Assembly: GCF_023015695.1 (NCBI RefSeq)
Contig: NZ_JALKAS010000001.1
Location: 310,001-374,000 of the forward strand
Source: Jannaschia sp. S6380
Lineage (GTDB): Bacteria > Pseudomonadota > Alphaproteobacteria > Rhodobacterales > Rhodobacteraceae
Length of the DNA: 64,000 bases
Direction of reading: 5' to 3'
The translations under genes and the position numbers were made by a program. Positions 30,093 to 39,522 of this stretch are shown one piece after another. The stretch's first letter is position 1; the number at the start of each line of letters is the position of its first letter. Below the pieces are notes generated by a model, which did not search any database, was not told the origin of the DNA, and saw only the letters and a program-made list of their open reading frames with translations.

Positions 30093-30833
30093 ATGACAGG
30101 ACGTCTGACGGGCAAACGCGCCCTCATCACCGCGGCCGGGCAAGGCATCGGCCGGGCCACCGCCGAGATGTTCATCGCCGAGGGGGCCGAGGTTTTCGCG
30201 ACCGACGTGGACACCGACCTCCTTCAGGGTCTCGACTGCGAAACCTACCAGATCGACGTTCGCGACGATGCGTCCGTGCAGGCGGGGGTCGAGCGGGCCT
30301 GCCCGACCGTCCTGTTCAACTGCGCGGGCTTCGTCCATCACGGCACCGTCGAGGATGCGAACGACGCGGATTGGGATTTCGGCTTCGACCTGAACGTGAA
30401 GTCGATGTTCCGCACCATGCGCGCCGCCCTGCCGATCATGCTGGATGCCGGGGGCGGATCGATCATCAACATGTCTTCGGCCTGTTCGTCGGTCATCGCC
30501 GCACCGAACCGGTTCATCTACGGCACGACCAAGGCGGCGGTGATCGGGCTGACGAAGTCGGTCGCGCTCGATTACGTCAAGCGCGGCATCCGCTGCAACG
30601 CGATCTGTCCGGGCACGGTCGAGAGCCCGTCCTGGCACGACAGGGTCGAGGCGCTCGGCCGGGAACTCGGCAGCAAGGAAAAGGCGCTGGATCAGTTCGT
30701 GTCGCGTCAGCCGATGGGTCGCGTGGCCACGGCGGCGGAGATCGCGGCACTGGTGACCTATCTCGCCTCCGACGAAAGCGCGTTCACGACAGGCCACCCG
30801 CACATCATCGACGGCGGCTGGTCCGGGCAATAG
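30093..30833 (+). CDS. SDR dehydrogenase, BDH2 / 2-keto-3-deoxy-sugar-acid dehydrogenase type
   Basis: A 246-aa classical SDR with cofactor loop [29 protein letters not shown], catalytic Ser in [13 protein letters not shown], the YxxxK as [20 protein letters not shown], and [13 protein letters not shown]. These stretches closely follow human BDH2 and bacterial 2-keto-3-deoxy-L-fuconate dehydrogenase. Being followed by a sugar-acid dehydratase and an FAH-type hydrolase, it probably oxidises the 4-OH of a 2-keto-3-deoxy acid. It is the first gene of a six-gene plus-strand operon. Confidence 0.9.
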   Translation: MTGRLTGKRALITAAGQGIGRATAEMFIAEGAEVFATDVDTDLLQGLDCETYQIDVRDDASVQAGVERACPTVLFNCAGFVHHGTVEDANDADWDFGFDLNVKSMFRTMRAALPIMLDAGGGSIINMSSACSSVIAAPNRFIYGTTKAAVIGLTKSVALDYVKRGIRCNAICPGTVESPSWHDRVEALGRELGSKEKALDQFVSRQPMGRVATAAEIAALVTYLASDESAFTTGHPHIIDGGWSGQ

Positions 30834-30870
30834 TACAAACGAAAGCAACATCCTGCGAGGCGAACTTCAC

Positions 30871-32646
30871 ATGACCAGGCTCCGCTCCCGTCTCTGGTTC
30901 GACAACCCCGAAAACCGCGAGATGACTGCCCTGTATCTGGAGCGGTACCTGAACTACGGCCTGACCCGCGAAGAGTTGCAGGGCAACAAGCCGATCATTG
31001 CCATCGCGCAGACCGGCAGCGACCTCAGCCCCTGCAACCGCCACCATATCGAACTGGCCAAGCGTGTCCGCGACGGGATCATCGCCGCCGGGGGCCTGCC
31101 GCTGGAAGTGCCGGTCCATCCGATCCAGGAGACGGGCAAGCGGCCGACGGCGTCGCTCGACCGCAACCTAGCCTACCTCAGCCTCGTCGAGACTTTGAAC
31201 GGCTATCCGCTGGACGGGGTCGTCCTGATGATCGGCTGCGACAAGACCACGCCCGCGCTGCTGATGGCGGCGGCGACGGTCAACATCCCGGCCATCGCGC
31301 TGTCGGTCGGGCCGATGCTGAACGGCTGGTTCAAGGGGGTACGCACCGGCTCGGGCACCATTGTCTGGAAGGCGCGCGAGATGCATGCGGCAGGCGAGAT
31401 CGACGATGCCGGCTTCATGGAGATCGTCGCCAGTTCCACCCCTTCGGTCGGCTATTGCAATACGATGGGCACGGCCACGACGATGAATAGCCTCGCCGAG
31501 GCGCTCGGCATGCAACTGCCCGGCGCGGCAGCCATTCCGGCGCCGTATCGGCAGCGGGGGCATGTCAGCTATCACACGGGTCAGCGCATCGTGGAGATGG
31601 TGCACGAGGACCTGAAGCCGTCTGACATCATGACCCGCGCCGCGTTCGAGAACGCCATCGTGGTGAACTCCGCCATCGGCGGATCGACCAATGCGCCGAT
31701 CCACCTGAACGCCATCGCCCGGCATCTGGGCGTGCCGCTCGACAACGACGACTGGCAGACCCTCGGACATCACATTCCGCTTTTGGTGAACCTGCAGCCG
31801 GCGGGGGCGTACCTGGGCGAGGATTACTTCCATGCCGGTGGCGTCCCGGCGGTCACGGGTCAGTTGATCGCTGCGGGCCTTCTGCCGCACCCGGAGGCCC
31901 CAACGGTCAACGGCAAGACGATGGCCGAGAATTGCGAGGGGCAGGTTAGCCAACTGCCCGACGTGATCAAGCCGATCGACGCGCCGATGCTGAACGATGC
32001 CGGGTTCCTGAACCTGAAGGGCAACCTCTTCGACAGCGCGATCATGAAGACCAGCGTGATCTCGAAGGAGTTTCGCGACCGCTACCTGTCGAACCCCGAC
32101 GACCCCGAGGCGTTCGAGGGGCGCGCCGTGGTCTTCGATGGCCCGGAGGACTACCACGCGAAGATCGACGATGAAACGTTCGAAATAGATGAGGATTGCA
32201 TCCTCATCATGCGCGGCGCGGGGCCGATCGGCTATCCCGGCGCGGCCGAGGTCGTGAACATGCGTCCCCCCTCCTACCTACTCAAGCGCGACATCCATGC
32301 GTTGCCCTGCATCGGCGATGGCCGCCAGTCGGGCACGTCCGGCAGCCCGTCGATCCTGAACGCCTCGCCCGAGGCAGCGGCGGGGGGCGGCCTTGCCCTC
32401 GTGGCGACCGGCGACCGGATCCGCATCGACCTGCGCAAGGGCACCGCGGACATGCTGGTCGACGACGATACGTTGGCGGACCGTCGCCGCGCCCTGCCGC
32501 CGCATCCGTTCACGCCCGACAGCCAGACGCCCTGGCAGGAGATCTTCCGCGAACGCGTCGGTCCCTTGTCTGAGGGAATGACCTTGCGGGGTGCGGATGC
32601 CTATCGCGGCACGGCGCAGAAGGGTGTCGCCCGTGACAATCACTGA
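30871..32646 (+). CDS. IlvD/Edd-family sugar-acid (pentonate/hexonate) dehydratase
   Basis: A 591-aa iron-sulfur dehydratase. The three cluster Cys are in [24 protein letters not shown] and [12 protein letters not shown]. Further family features are [38 protein letters not shown] and [20 protein letters not shown]. The sequence lines up with L-arabinonate/D-xylonate dehydratases rather than branched-chain IlvD. The product would be a 2-keto-3-deoxy acid, the substrate of the neighbouring SDR. The gene is 37 bases after the SDR stop. Confidence 0.93.
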   Translation: MTRLRSRLWFDNPENREMTALYLERYLNYGLTREELQGNKPIIAIAQTGSDLSPCNRHHIELAKRVRDGIIAAGGLPLEVPVHPIQETGKRPTASLDRNLAYLSLVETLNGYPLDGVVLMIGCDKTTPALLMAAATVNIPAIALSVGPMLNGWFKGVRTGSGTIVWKAREMHAAGEIDDAGFMEIVASSTPSVGYCNTMGTATTMNSLAEALGMQLPGAAAIPAPYRQRGHVSYHTGQRIVEMVHEDLKPSDIMTRAAFENAIVVNSAIGGSTNAPIHLNAIARHLGVPLDNDDWQTLGHHIPLLVNLQPAGAYLGEDYFHAGGVPAVTGQLIAAGLLPHPEAPTVNGKTMAENCEGQVSQLPDVIKPIDAPMLNDAGFLNLKGNLFDSAIMKTSVISKEFRDRYLSNPDDPEAFEGRAVVFDGPEDYHAKIDDETFEIDEDCILIMRGAGPIGYPGAAEVVNMRPPSYLLKRDIHALPCIGDGRQSGTSGSPSILNASPEAAAGGGLALVATGDRIRIDLRKGTADMLVDDDTLADRRRALPPHPFTPDSQTPWQEIFRERVGPLSEGMTLRGADAYRGTAQKGVARDNH

Positions 32647-32884
32647 TCCTTCCGGCCCCCGCAGGTCGCCATATGTCGATCCTGTTAAATGGCTCGCCAC
32701 GATCATCCAGTTGATCGGCTACGGCCTGACGGGGCTGGGCATCACACCCTGGAATATCTGGGCCTTTTTCGTTGGCATCATTCTGTGGTTCGCCGTCGGA
32801 GTGATGTGGAAGGACAAGGCGATTATGGTCGTCCATCTCGGGGCTTTCGCCTCGCTGATGGGGGGCTACCTGACTGCCAGCTGA
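32633..32884 (+). CDS. Small two-helix membrane protein in the sugar-acid operon
   Basis: 83 aa from the GTG at 32633, which overlaps the dehydratase stop and follows AAGGG; ATG 32591 would add 14 residues. Two membrane helices follow: [20 protein letters not shown] and [20 protein letters not shown], then [21 protein letters not shown] recall similar proteins (DUF6552-like) next to dehydratase genes in this bacterial group. Its function is unknown; an accessory subunit of transport or of the dehydratase is possible. Confidence 0.75.
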   Translation: MTITDPSGPRRSPYVDPVKWLATIIQLIGYGLTGLGITPWNIWAFFVGIILWFAVGVMWKDKAIMVVHLGAFASLMGGYLTAS

Positions 32885-32907
32885 GCGATCTAGATAGGAG
32901 ATACGAT

Positions 32908-33756
32908 ATGAAACTCTGCCGCTTCGGCGAACCGGGGGCCGAGAAGCCCGGTCTGATCGACCACAACGGCGACTTGCGCGACCTGTCCGCCGAGGTCGAA
33001 GACATCGCGCATGAGGTCCTGTCCGACAAGTCGCTGGACATCCTGTCCAAGCTGGACCCGATGGCTCTGCCCAAGGTCGAGGGGCCGGTGCGCTACGGGC
33101 CCTGCGTCAGCGGCGTCGGCAAGTTCATGTGCATCGGCCTGAATTATTCCGACCACGCCGCCGAGACGGGCGCCGACATCCCCGAGCATCCGATCCTATT
33201 CATGAAGGCCACCAGCGCGATCGTGGGCCCGAATGACGATATCGTGATGCCCCGCAACTCCGAACATACGGATTGGGAAGTTGAGCTGGGCGTGGTGATC
33301 GGAACGGCCTGCAAATACGTGTCGGAGGCGGAGGCCCTGAATCACGTCGCCGGCTATTGCGTCATCAACGACGTGTCCGAGCGGCATTTCCAGACCAAGC
33401 TGACCGGCCAGTGGACCAAGGGAAAATCCTGCGACACGTTCGGCCCTATCGGCCCCTGGCTCGTCACCCGGGACGAGGTCGGCGATCCGCAGGACCTGTC
33501 GATGTCGCTGGACGTGAACGGCAAGCGGATGCAGACCGGCAACACGAATACGATGATCTTCACCGTCGCGCAATGCATCAGCCACCTGAGCCAGATGATG
33601 ACCCTGCATCCGGGCGACGTCATCTCGACCGGCACGCCTCCGGGCGTGGGCATGGGGATCAAGCCCGATCCGGTCTATCTGAAATCCGGCGACGTCGTCG
33701 AACTGACGATCGAGGGTCTGGGCGCCCAGCGGCAGGAGGTTCGCGCCGATGGCTAA
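32908..33756 (+). CDS. Fumarylacetoacetate-hydrolase family, probable 2,4-diketo-3-deoxy-acid hydrolase
   Basis: 282 aa from the ATG at 32908 (GATAGGAGATACGAT before it). Family features are MKLCRFGEPGAEKPGLID, FMCIGLNYSDHAAETG, the metal Glu pair in TDWEVELGVVIG, GYCVINDVSERHFQ, and STGTPPGVGMGIKP. Length and sequence fit 2,4-diketo-3-deoxy-L-fuconate / L-rhamnonate hydrolases, which split the diketo acid to pyruvate and a 2-hydroxy acid. The end overlaps the next gene by 8 bases. Confidence 0.92.
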   Translation: MKLCRFGEPGAEKPGLIDHNGDLRDLSAEVEDIAHEVLSDKSLDILSKLDPMALPKVEGPVRYGPCVSGVGKFMCIGLNYSDHAAETGADIPEHPILFMKATSAIVGPNDDIVMPRNSEHTDWEVELGVVIGTACKYVSEAEALNHVAGYCVINDVSERHFQTKLTGQWTKGKSCDTFGPIGPWLVTRDEVGDPQDLSMSLDVNGKRMQTGNTNTMIFTVAQCISHLSQMMTLHPGDVISTGTPPGVGMGIKPDPVYLKSGDVVELTIEGLGAQRQEVRADG

Positions 33757-34705
33757 GGTCAAGCTCCTCCAGATCGGAGAGATCACCGACCGGATGCGCG
33801 ACGCATTGTCCGACGCGTTCGAGATCGACGTGCTGTTCGACCGCGACGACCGCTCCGCTTTCCTCGCGGAACATGGCGCGGATTATCCCGCGATCCTGAC
33901 GAACGGCCATTGGGGCGTGCCAGAGGATGTCGCCGCCGCCACGCCGAACCTCAAGGTCGTGTCGTCCTATGGGGTGGGTTACGACGCCATCGACGCCGAT
34001 GCCTTCGCGGATCGGGGCATCAAGGTTGCGCATACGCCCGACGTTCTGAACGACGAGGTGGCGAACACCTTCGTCATGCTCTGGCTCGCCGTCTCGCGCG
34101 AATTGATCCCCTCCGACCGGCATGCCCGCTCGGGAAACTGGGAGAAGGACGGGAACTATCCGTTGACGCGCTCGGTCCAGAACCGGCGCGTGGGCATACT
34201 GGGCCTCGGCCGGATCGGGCAGACGATCGCCGACCGATGCGCCGCCTTCGACGCCGAGATCCATTATCACTCACGTTCGAAGAAGGATGTGCCCTACACT
34301 TATCACGACAGCGCGGTTTCGCTGGCCCAGGCGGTGGAGGTACTCGTCGCGATCACGCCGGGCGGGCCCGAAACGCATCACCTCGTGAACGCGGAAGTGC
34401 TGTCGGCGCTCGGCTCGGACGGGCTGTTCTTCAATGTCGCGCGCGGGTCGGTCGTGGACGAGGCGGCCTTGGTGAGGGCCTTGCAGGATGGCAACATCGC
34501 GGGCGCCGGTCTCGACGTGTTCGACGAGGAACCCAAGATACCGGATGCGCTGAAGTCGATGGACAACGTCGTGCTGACGCCGCATGTTGCCTCGGCCACG
34601 CACGAGACGCGGCAGGCGATGGGCGACCTCGTCGTCGCGAACTTGAAGCAGTGGCTGGACGACGGGTCCGTCAAGACGCCGGTGCCCGAATGTCGGCATC
34701 TCTGA
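33749..34705 (+). CDS. D-isomer 2-hydroxyacid dehydrogenase (glyoxylate/hydroxypyruvate reductase type)
   Basis: A 318-aa NAD(P)-dependent enzyme. The nucleotide loop is [16 protein letters not shown], the substrate Arg is in [19 protein letters not shown], the catalytic Glu in [13 protein letters not shown], and the His in [18 protein letters not shown]. The sequence [20 protein letters not shown] is typical of GhrB-like members. Its substrate may be the 2-oxo or 2-hydroxy acid released by the hydrolase before it. It overlaps both neighbours, 8 bases upstream and 16 downstream. Confidence 0.92.
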   Translation: MAKVKLLQIGEITDRMRDALSDAFEIDVLFDRDDRSAFLAEHGADYPAILTNGHWGVPEDVAAATPNLKVVSSYGVGYDAIDADAFADRGIKVAHTPDVLNDEVANTFVMLWLAVSRELIPSDRHARSGNWEKDGNYPLTRSVQNRRVGILGLGRIGQTIADRCAAFDAEIHYHSRSKKDVPYTYHDSAVSLAQAVEVLVAITPGGPETHHLVNAEVLSALGSDGLFFNVARGSVVDEAALVRALQDGNIAGAGLDVFDEEPKIPDALKSMDNVVLTPHVASATHETRQAMGDLVVANLKQWLDDGSVKTPVPECRHL

Positions 34706-35784
34706 TCCGGTCGGTCGAGGCGCGTCTGTTCGACGTTCCGCTGGATGAGGTTCTGGTCGACGCCAAGCATGGCGATCACACGCATTTCCAGCTGGTGACC
34801 TGCACTATCGGGACCGAGGACGGCATTTTCGGAACCGGCTATACCTATACCGGCGGCAAGGGCGGCACCGCGATCCTGGCCATGATCCGCGACGATCTGG
34901 CCCACATGCTGACCGGCCGCGCGGTCGATCCCGAGGCGCTGCACGACGCGATGCAATGGCACGTCCATTACGTTGCGCGCGGCGGCGTGGCGAGCTTTGC
35001 CATCTCGGCCGTGGACATCGCGCTCTGGGATATTCGCGGCAAGGCCACGGGCCAGTCCCTCCTGCAGATGGCCGGGGGGGCGTCCGATCGGTGCGGGGCC
35101 TATTGCGGCGGGATCGACCTGGGTTTCGATCTGCCCAAACTGTTGAAATCGGTCGAAGGCTACTTGGAATGCGGCTTTGATGGCGTGAAGATCAAGGTCG
35201 GACGCCCCGATCCCTCCGACGATCAGGCCCGCGCCAAGGCCGTGCGCGATCTGATCGGGCCGGATCGCGCCTTCATGGTCGATGCGAACTACGCCTTGAC
35301 CGAGGCACAGGCGATCGAGGCCGCGCGCGGCTTCATGGAGCAGGACATCCTCTGGTTCGAGGAGCCGATCATTCCCGACGACTATGCCGGCTATGCCCGT
35401 ATCCGCGAGGCGACCGGCTGTCCGCTGGCCATGGGCGAGAACCTGCATACCGAGCACGAGTTCGGCTACGCCCTGGCGCAATCCAAGCTGGCTTTCCTGC
35501 AGCCCGACGCATCGAATTGCGGCGGCATCACCGGATGGCTCCGGGCCGCTTCCATGTCGCAGGCCGCGGGGCTGCCGGTCTGTTCGCACGGAATGCAGGA
35601 ACTGCATGTGAGCCTGGTATCGGCCCAGCCGAACCCCGGCCTGATCGAGGTGCACAGCTTTCCCATCGATCGATACACGACCCGGCCATTGGTGGTGGAG
35701 GATGCGAAGGCCGTGGCGCCCGACGTGCCGGGAACCGGCGTCGTGTTCGACTGGGATAGGCTGGCACCCTACGCGCGCGGCTGA
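34690..35784 (+). CDS. Enolase-superfamily (mandelate racemase-type) dehydratase/epimerase
   Basis: 364 aa from the ATG at 34690 inside the end of the previous gene. The barrel shows KxK as [11 protein letters not shown], metal ligands in [23 protein letters not shown] and [14 protein letters not shown], and the second base in [12 protein letters not shown]. This is the Lys-x-Lys / His arrangement of the mandelate-racemase group, used by many acid-sugar dehydratases. It closes the plus-strand operon. It may provide a dehydration with a different stereochemistry from the IlvD-type enzyme or act as an epimerase. Confidence 0.9.
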   Translation: MSASLIRSVEARLFDVPLDEVLVDAKHGDHTHFQLVTCTIGTEDGIFGTGYTYTGGKGGTAILAMIRDDLAHMLTGRAVDPEALHDAMQWHVHYVARGGVASFAISAVDIALWDIRGKATGQSLLQMAGGASDRCGAYCGGIDLGFDLPKLLKSVEGYLECGFDGVKIKVGRPDPSDDQARAKAVRDLIGPDRAFMVDANYALTEAQAIEAARGFMEQDILWFEEPIIPDDYAGYARIREATGCPLAMGENLHTEHEFGYALAQSKLAFLQPDASNCGGITGWLRAASMSQAAGLPVCSHGMQELHVSLVSAQPNPGLIEVHSFPIDRYTTRPLVVEDAKAVAPDVPGTGVVFDWDRLAPYARG

Positions 35785-35789
35785 CGGGG

Positions 35790-36980
35790 TCAGGCGGCGT
35801 GGGGCATCGCGGCGATCCGCCCGGCCAGATGCGCGACACGCTGTTCGACCTCGGGCGGGACGAGGCCGGGCCGGGGGGCGTCTCGGATCGTGGTGAACCA
35901 ATGGTCCGGCGGATTTCGCCCGCGCGAATTGCCGTCGAAGCGGAGCGCGCGCAGCACGGCCTCTGCCTCCGTCGGCAGGCGATCGGGTATCGTCTGCCCC
36001 GACAGGATCGCCCAGTTGCCCGACCAGAGCCGCCCGACCGACCAGGGATTGTAGCCGCCACCCCCCAGCAGCAGGAACCGCGGGGCCATCGGCATAAGTG
36101 CCGCCAGAACTTCGAAATGAGCGTTGTTCGACGCGGCCAGGCGCGACAGCGGATCTTCCTCCACCGCGTCGGCCCCGCATTGCAGGACGATGGCATCCGG
36201 CGCGAACCGCGCGACGGCCGGACGGACCAGCCTGTCGCGGGCCAACGCGAACGCCGCGTCCGCCGCGCCCCGCGGCAAAGGCAGGTTGAAGACCTGCCCG
36301 ATGCCGCCATCGGTCACCGCGCCCGTGAAGGGCCAGCGCCGCTCCTCATGCGTCGAGATCAGAAGTACGTCCGGATCGTGGGCGAAGGCATGTTCGACCC
36401 CGTCCATGTGGTGCGCGTCGATATCGACATAGGCGATCCGCCGGGCGCCGTTGCGGCGCAGCGACAGGATTCCCAGCACCGCATCGTTGAGATAGCAAAA
36501 CCCGCTCGCCCGGTCGGGCATGCCGTGATGCGTGCCCCCGCCCGGGTTGTGGACGCGTCCGCCGCCGGCCAGCAATTCCCCCGCGAGGAGGGAGGCACCG
36601 GCCCCGGTGGCGGGGCGGCGGAACATCTCGGGAAAGATCGGATTGGCATGCGTGCCCAATCCGTGGCGGCTTCGCGTGTCCGGGTCGACGGCGCCTTCGC
36701 CCTCGGCGCGCTGCAGCGCGCGGATGTAGGCGGGCGTGTGCCATGCCGTCAGCGCGGCTGCCTTTGCCCGGGGCGAGACGCGGAACCGATCCGCCGGCAG
36801 CCAGCCCAGCGCGCGCGTCAGGTCCAGCACCGTGGAGACGCGCGGCACGCGCAGCGGGTGCCAGCCGCCATAGCTCGAACCCCGATAGATCTCCGACCCG
36901 AAAAGCGTGATCACAGGGGCCGGCACGGCTTGGCGAAGGGGCGACGGCCCAGCAGGGAGCGGCGGTGCTGCATGGCGCAT
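35790..36980 (-). CDS. Histone-deacetylase-family hydrolase (AcuC-like)
   Basis: A 396-aa zinc amidohydrolase of the HDAC/AcuC/polyamine-deacetylase family. Active-site features are GGRVHNPGGGTHHGMPDR, GFCYLNDAVLGILSLRRNG, zinc Asp/His in YVDIDAHHMDGVEHAFAHD, and QCGADAVEEDPLSR. The C-terminal stretch LLLGGGGYNPWSVGRLWSGN carries the transition-state region. Substrates may be acetylated polyamines or acetyl-CoA synthetase. Either ATG 36980 or GTG 36914 could be the start; no strong ribosome site distinguishes them. It converges on the sugar-acid operon with 5 bases between stops. Confidence 0.88.
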   Translation of the reverse strand: MRHAAPPLPAGPSPLRQAVPAPVITLFGSEIYRGSSYGGWHPLRVPRVSTVLDLTRALGWLPADRFRVSPRAKAAALTAWHTPAYIRALQRAEGEGAVDPDTRSRHGLGTHANPIFPEMFRRPATGAGASLLAGELLAGGGRVHNPGGGTHHGMPDRASGFCYLNDAVLGILSLRRNGARRIAYVDIDAHHMDGVEHAFAHDPDVLLISTHEERRWPFTGAVTDGGIGQVFNLPLPRGAADAAFALARDRLVRPAVARFAPDAIVLQCGADAVEEDPLSRLAASNNAHFEVLAALMPMAPRFLLLGGGGYNPWSVGRLWSGNWAILSGQTIPDRLPTEAEAVLRALRFDGNSRGRNPPDHWFTTIRDAPRPGLVPPEVEQRVAHLAGRIAAMPHAA

Positions 36981-37075
36981 AGGCTAGCCGGCAATCGGTG
37001 CGCATCAAGGCTTGGTACGCTTGCGTGGGCGGCGAAAGCGCCTAGATTGTCTTCTCCGACAAGGGCTCACGATCC

Positions 37076-37474
37076 ATGATCCGCTATTCGCTCAAATGCA
37101 CGGAAGGCCACGCATTCGAAGCCTGGTTCCCATCGGCGGACGCCTATGACGGCCTGCGGGAACGGGGGCTGGTGTCCTGCGCGGTCTGTGGATCAATTGA
37201 GGTCGAGAAGGCCGTGATGGCCCCCCGGGTCGGCGGCCTGTCGGAGCCTGCGACGGCGGTGGAGGCCAAGATCGCCGCACTACGCCGCAAGGTGGAGGCG
37301 GAGGCGACCTATGTCGGCGGACGCTTCGCCGAGGAGGCCCGTGCGATCCACCAAAGCGAGACACCGGATCGCGCGATCTATGGCGAGGCGAATGCCGCCG
37401 AGGTGCGCGGCTTGCTGGCCGACGGCGTGCCCGTCGCGCCCCTGCCGTTCCGCCCCAAGACCAAGGCGAACTGA
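37076..37474 (+). CDS. DUF1178 family protein
   Basis: A 132-aa cytoplasmic protein. The start MIRYSLKCTEGHAFEAWFPS and CAVCGSIEVEKAVMAPRV hold the three Cys of a small zinc-ribbon-like fold typical of DUF1178. The rest has EARAIHQSETPDRAIYGEAN, also conserved. The function is unknown; the gene is widespread in alphaproteobacteria. Its stop overlaps the next ATG by 1 base. Confidence 0.9.
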   Translation: MIRYSLKCTEGHAFEAWFPSADAYDGLRERGLVSCAVCGSIEVEKAVMAPRVGGLSEPATAVEAKIAALRRKVEAEATYVGGRFAEEARAIHQSETPDRAIYGEANAAEVRGLLADGVPVAPLPFRPKTKAN

Positions 37475-38100
37475 TGCGGGCCTTGGTCACCGGCGCGTCG
37501 CGGGGCATCGGCGCCGCGCTGCTGGTCGAGGGCCGGTCGCGCGGACACGAGGTCTTGGGCACGATCCGCAGGGGCGACGGGACCGTCCTGGACGTCACCT
37601 GCGCCGATGCACAGGCACGTGCGGCCAAGGAGGTGGGCCCCCTCGATCTTCTGGTCTGCAACGCCGGTGTCTATCTGGACCGGGGCAAGGATCTGATGTC
37701 GCTGACGCATGACGACCTGCGGGACACGTTCGCGGCGAATGTCACCGGTGTCGTGCTGACGGTGCAGGCGCAGCTGCGGAACCTGCACGCGGGCGGTCGG
37801 ATCGCCATCATCGCGTCGCAGATGGGCTCGTCCGCGCGGGCGGGCGGCAACGCCTTCGCCTATCGCGCCTCCAAGGCGGCGGTGGCCAATCTCGGCGCGA
37901 ACCTCGCCCTTGCGTTGCAGGGTCACGGCATCGCGGTGGGCACGTATCATCCCGGCTGGGTGCGAACCGATATGGGCGGATCCGCCGCGAACCTGTCGGC
38001 CGACCGCGCCGCCGGCGATCTCTGGGACAGGTTCGAGGCGCTGGACCTCGCGCGGTCCGGCTGCTTTGAAAGTCACGATGGCCAGACGATCCCCTATTGA
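37474..38100 (+). CDS. Short-chain dehydrogenase/reductase (208 aa)
   Basis: A short SDR of the C-factor/sniffer-like type: ALVTGASRGIGAALLVEGRS at the start, LLVCNAGVYLDRGKDLM, catalytic IIASQMGSSARAGGNAFAYR with YRASKAAV next, and GTYHPGWVRTDMGG. The nucleotide loop, Ser, Tyr and Lys are all present. It lies between DUF1178 and modA with 1-base spacing on each side, so it is co-transcribed. The substrate is unknown. Confidence 0.88.
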   Translation: MRALVTGASRGIGAALLVEGRSRGHEVLGTIRRGDGTVLDVTCADAQARAAKEVGPLDLLVCNAGVYLDRGKDLMSLTHDDLRDTFAANVTGVVLTVQAQLRNLHAGGRIAIIASQMGSSARAGGNAFAYRASKAAVANLGANLALALQGHGIAVGTYHPGWVRTDMGGSAANLSADRAAGDLWDRFEALDLARSGCFESHDGQTIPY

Positions 38101-38101
38101 A

Positions 38102-38833
38102 ATGTCGCGACGCGCATTGCTGGCAGCGGGCGTTCTGTCGCTGGCCCGGCCCGCCTGGGGGCGGGATGCGTTGGTCGTCTTCGCCGCCGTCAGTCTCAAG
38201 CCCGCCTTGGATCGGATCGCGCATGCGTTCGCGCAGACCCCGGTTACGGTCAGCTATGGCGGCAGCGGTACGCTGGCGCGGCAGGTTGCGGCCGGCGCCC
38301 CTGCCGATGTCGTGGTCCTGGCGGCGACCGACTGGATGGATTGGCTGGCCGGGCAGGGGGTTCTGGCCGGGCCGCCGCGCACCGTCGCAACCAACCGCCT
38401 GGTCCTGGCCGGGCCGCCCGGTGCGGAACCCTTGGCACTGCAAGTCGACGCGATGCTGGAACGTCTGGCCGGGGGACGGTTCGCGATGGGCGACCCGATG
38501 TCGGTTCCGGCGGGGCGGTACGGCCAGCAGGCGTTGGAGACGTTGGGCCTGTGGCCCGCCCTGGCGCCCCGCGCCCTGATGGCCGAGAACGTGCGCGCGG
38601 CCCTGGCCTATGTCGCGCGCGGCGACGTGCCCTTGGGTCTGGTCTACGCATCGGATGCGCGCGGCACGGGGGTCGAGATTGCCGCATCGATCCCGGCACG
38701 CGCCCACGCCCGGATCACGTATCCCGGCGCAACCACGCGCGGGGCCGCGGCCACGGCGGGGGCGTTCCTTGATCATCTGGTCGCCGCGCGCGATCTCTTC
38801 GCCGCGCATGGATTTGCCGAGGACGCGGCGTGA
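38102..38833 (+). CDS. modA: Molybdate ABC transporter, periplasmic binding protein
   Basis: 243 aa. The start at 38102 gives MSRRALLAAGVLSLARPAWG, a twin-arginine-like signal peptide (SRRALL). Mature features are VFAAVSLKPALDRIAHAF, VTVSYGGSGTLARQVAAGAP, ADVVVLAATDWMDWL and GDPMSVPAGRYGQQALETLG, all ModA hallmarks. It binds molybdate or tungstate for the permease encoded next. The stop overlaps the modB GTG start. Confidence 0.92.
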   Translation: MSRRALLAAGVLSLARPAWGRDALVVFAAVSLKPALDRIAHAFAQTPVTVSYGGSGTLARQVAAGAPADVVVLAATDWMDWLAGQGVLAGPPRTVATNRLVLAGPPGAEPLALQVDAMLERLAGGRFAMGDPMSVPAGRYGQQALETLGLWPALAPRALMAENVRAALAYVARGDVPLGLVYASDARGTGVEIAASIPARAHARITYPGATTRGAAATAGAFLDHLVAARDLFAAHGFAEDAA

Positions 38834-39522
38834 TAGAATTGCCGCCCGAGGCGTGGCAGGCGCTGCGCCTCTCGCTTCGCGTCGCGCTGGTCGCGACGAT
38901 CCTGTCGCTGCCCTTGGCGGTCTGGGTGGCGCATCTGCTGGCGCGCGGGCGGTTTCGTGGCCGTGGGCTTCTGGATGCGGCGGTGCATCTGCCGCTCGTC
39001 CTGCCGCCGGTGGTGACGGGCTACGCGCTCTTGCTGCTGTTCTCGCGCGCGGGGCCGGTCGGCGGCCTGCTGGAGCCGCTGGGCCTCGGCATTGCATTTC
39101 GCTGGACCGGCGCCGCGCTCGCCGCCGCGATCATGGCGTTCCCCCTGGTCGTTCGGTCCATCCGCCTGGCGTTCGAGGCCGTCGACCCCGGGCTGGAGGA
39201 GGCCGCGGCCACGCTGGGTGCGTCCCGCTTCCGGGTCTGGCGGACGGTAACGCTGCCGCTGGCCCTGCCGGGCATCCTGGCGGGGACAACGCTGGGGTTC
39301 GCCAAAGCCTTCGGCGAGTTCGGCGCGACGATCACCTTCGTCGCCTCGATCCCCGGCGAGACGCGGACCTTGCCCGCCGCGATCTATGCGTTCCTGCAGG
39401 TCCCCGGCGAGGCACCCGGCCTGCGCGGGCTGGTCCTGATCGCCGTCGCCGTCGCGGTGGGTGCCGTGCTCGCGTCGAACTGGCTGGCGCCCCGCCTAGC
39501 TGCCCGTGTCGCGGGACGCTGA
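38830..39522 (+). CDS. modB: Molybdate ABC transporter permease
   Basis: A 230-aa inner-membrane protein with GTG start at 38830, overlapping the modA stop by 4 bases. It has five membrane segments and the EAA loop ASRFRVWRTVTLPLALPG, preceded by DPGLEEAAATLGA. LPLVLPPVVTGYALLLLF is the conserved ModB stretch. It forms the channel for molybdate with ModC as motor. Confidence 0.94.
   Translation: MIELPPEAWQALRLSLRVALVATILSLPLAVWVAHLLARGRFRGRGLLDAAVHLPLVLPPVVTGYALLLLFSRAGPVGGLLEPLGLGIAFRWTGAALAAAIMAFPLVVRSIRLAFEAVDPGLEEAAATLGASRFRVWRTVTLPLALPGILAGTTLGFAKAFGEFGATITFVASIPGETRTLPAAIYAFLQVPGEAPGLRGLVLIAVAVAVGAVLASNWLAPRLAARVAGR

Noticed and set aside
13646..35784. The catabolic region right of attR as a second genomic island
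   Set aside because: It begins beside the tRNA-Cys remnant, but I found no second integrase and no third att copy, and its composition looks like the surrounding chromosome.
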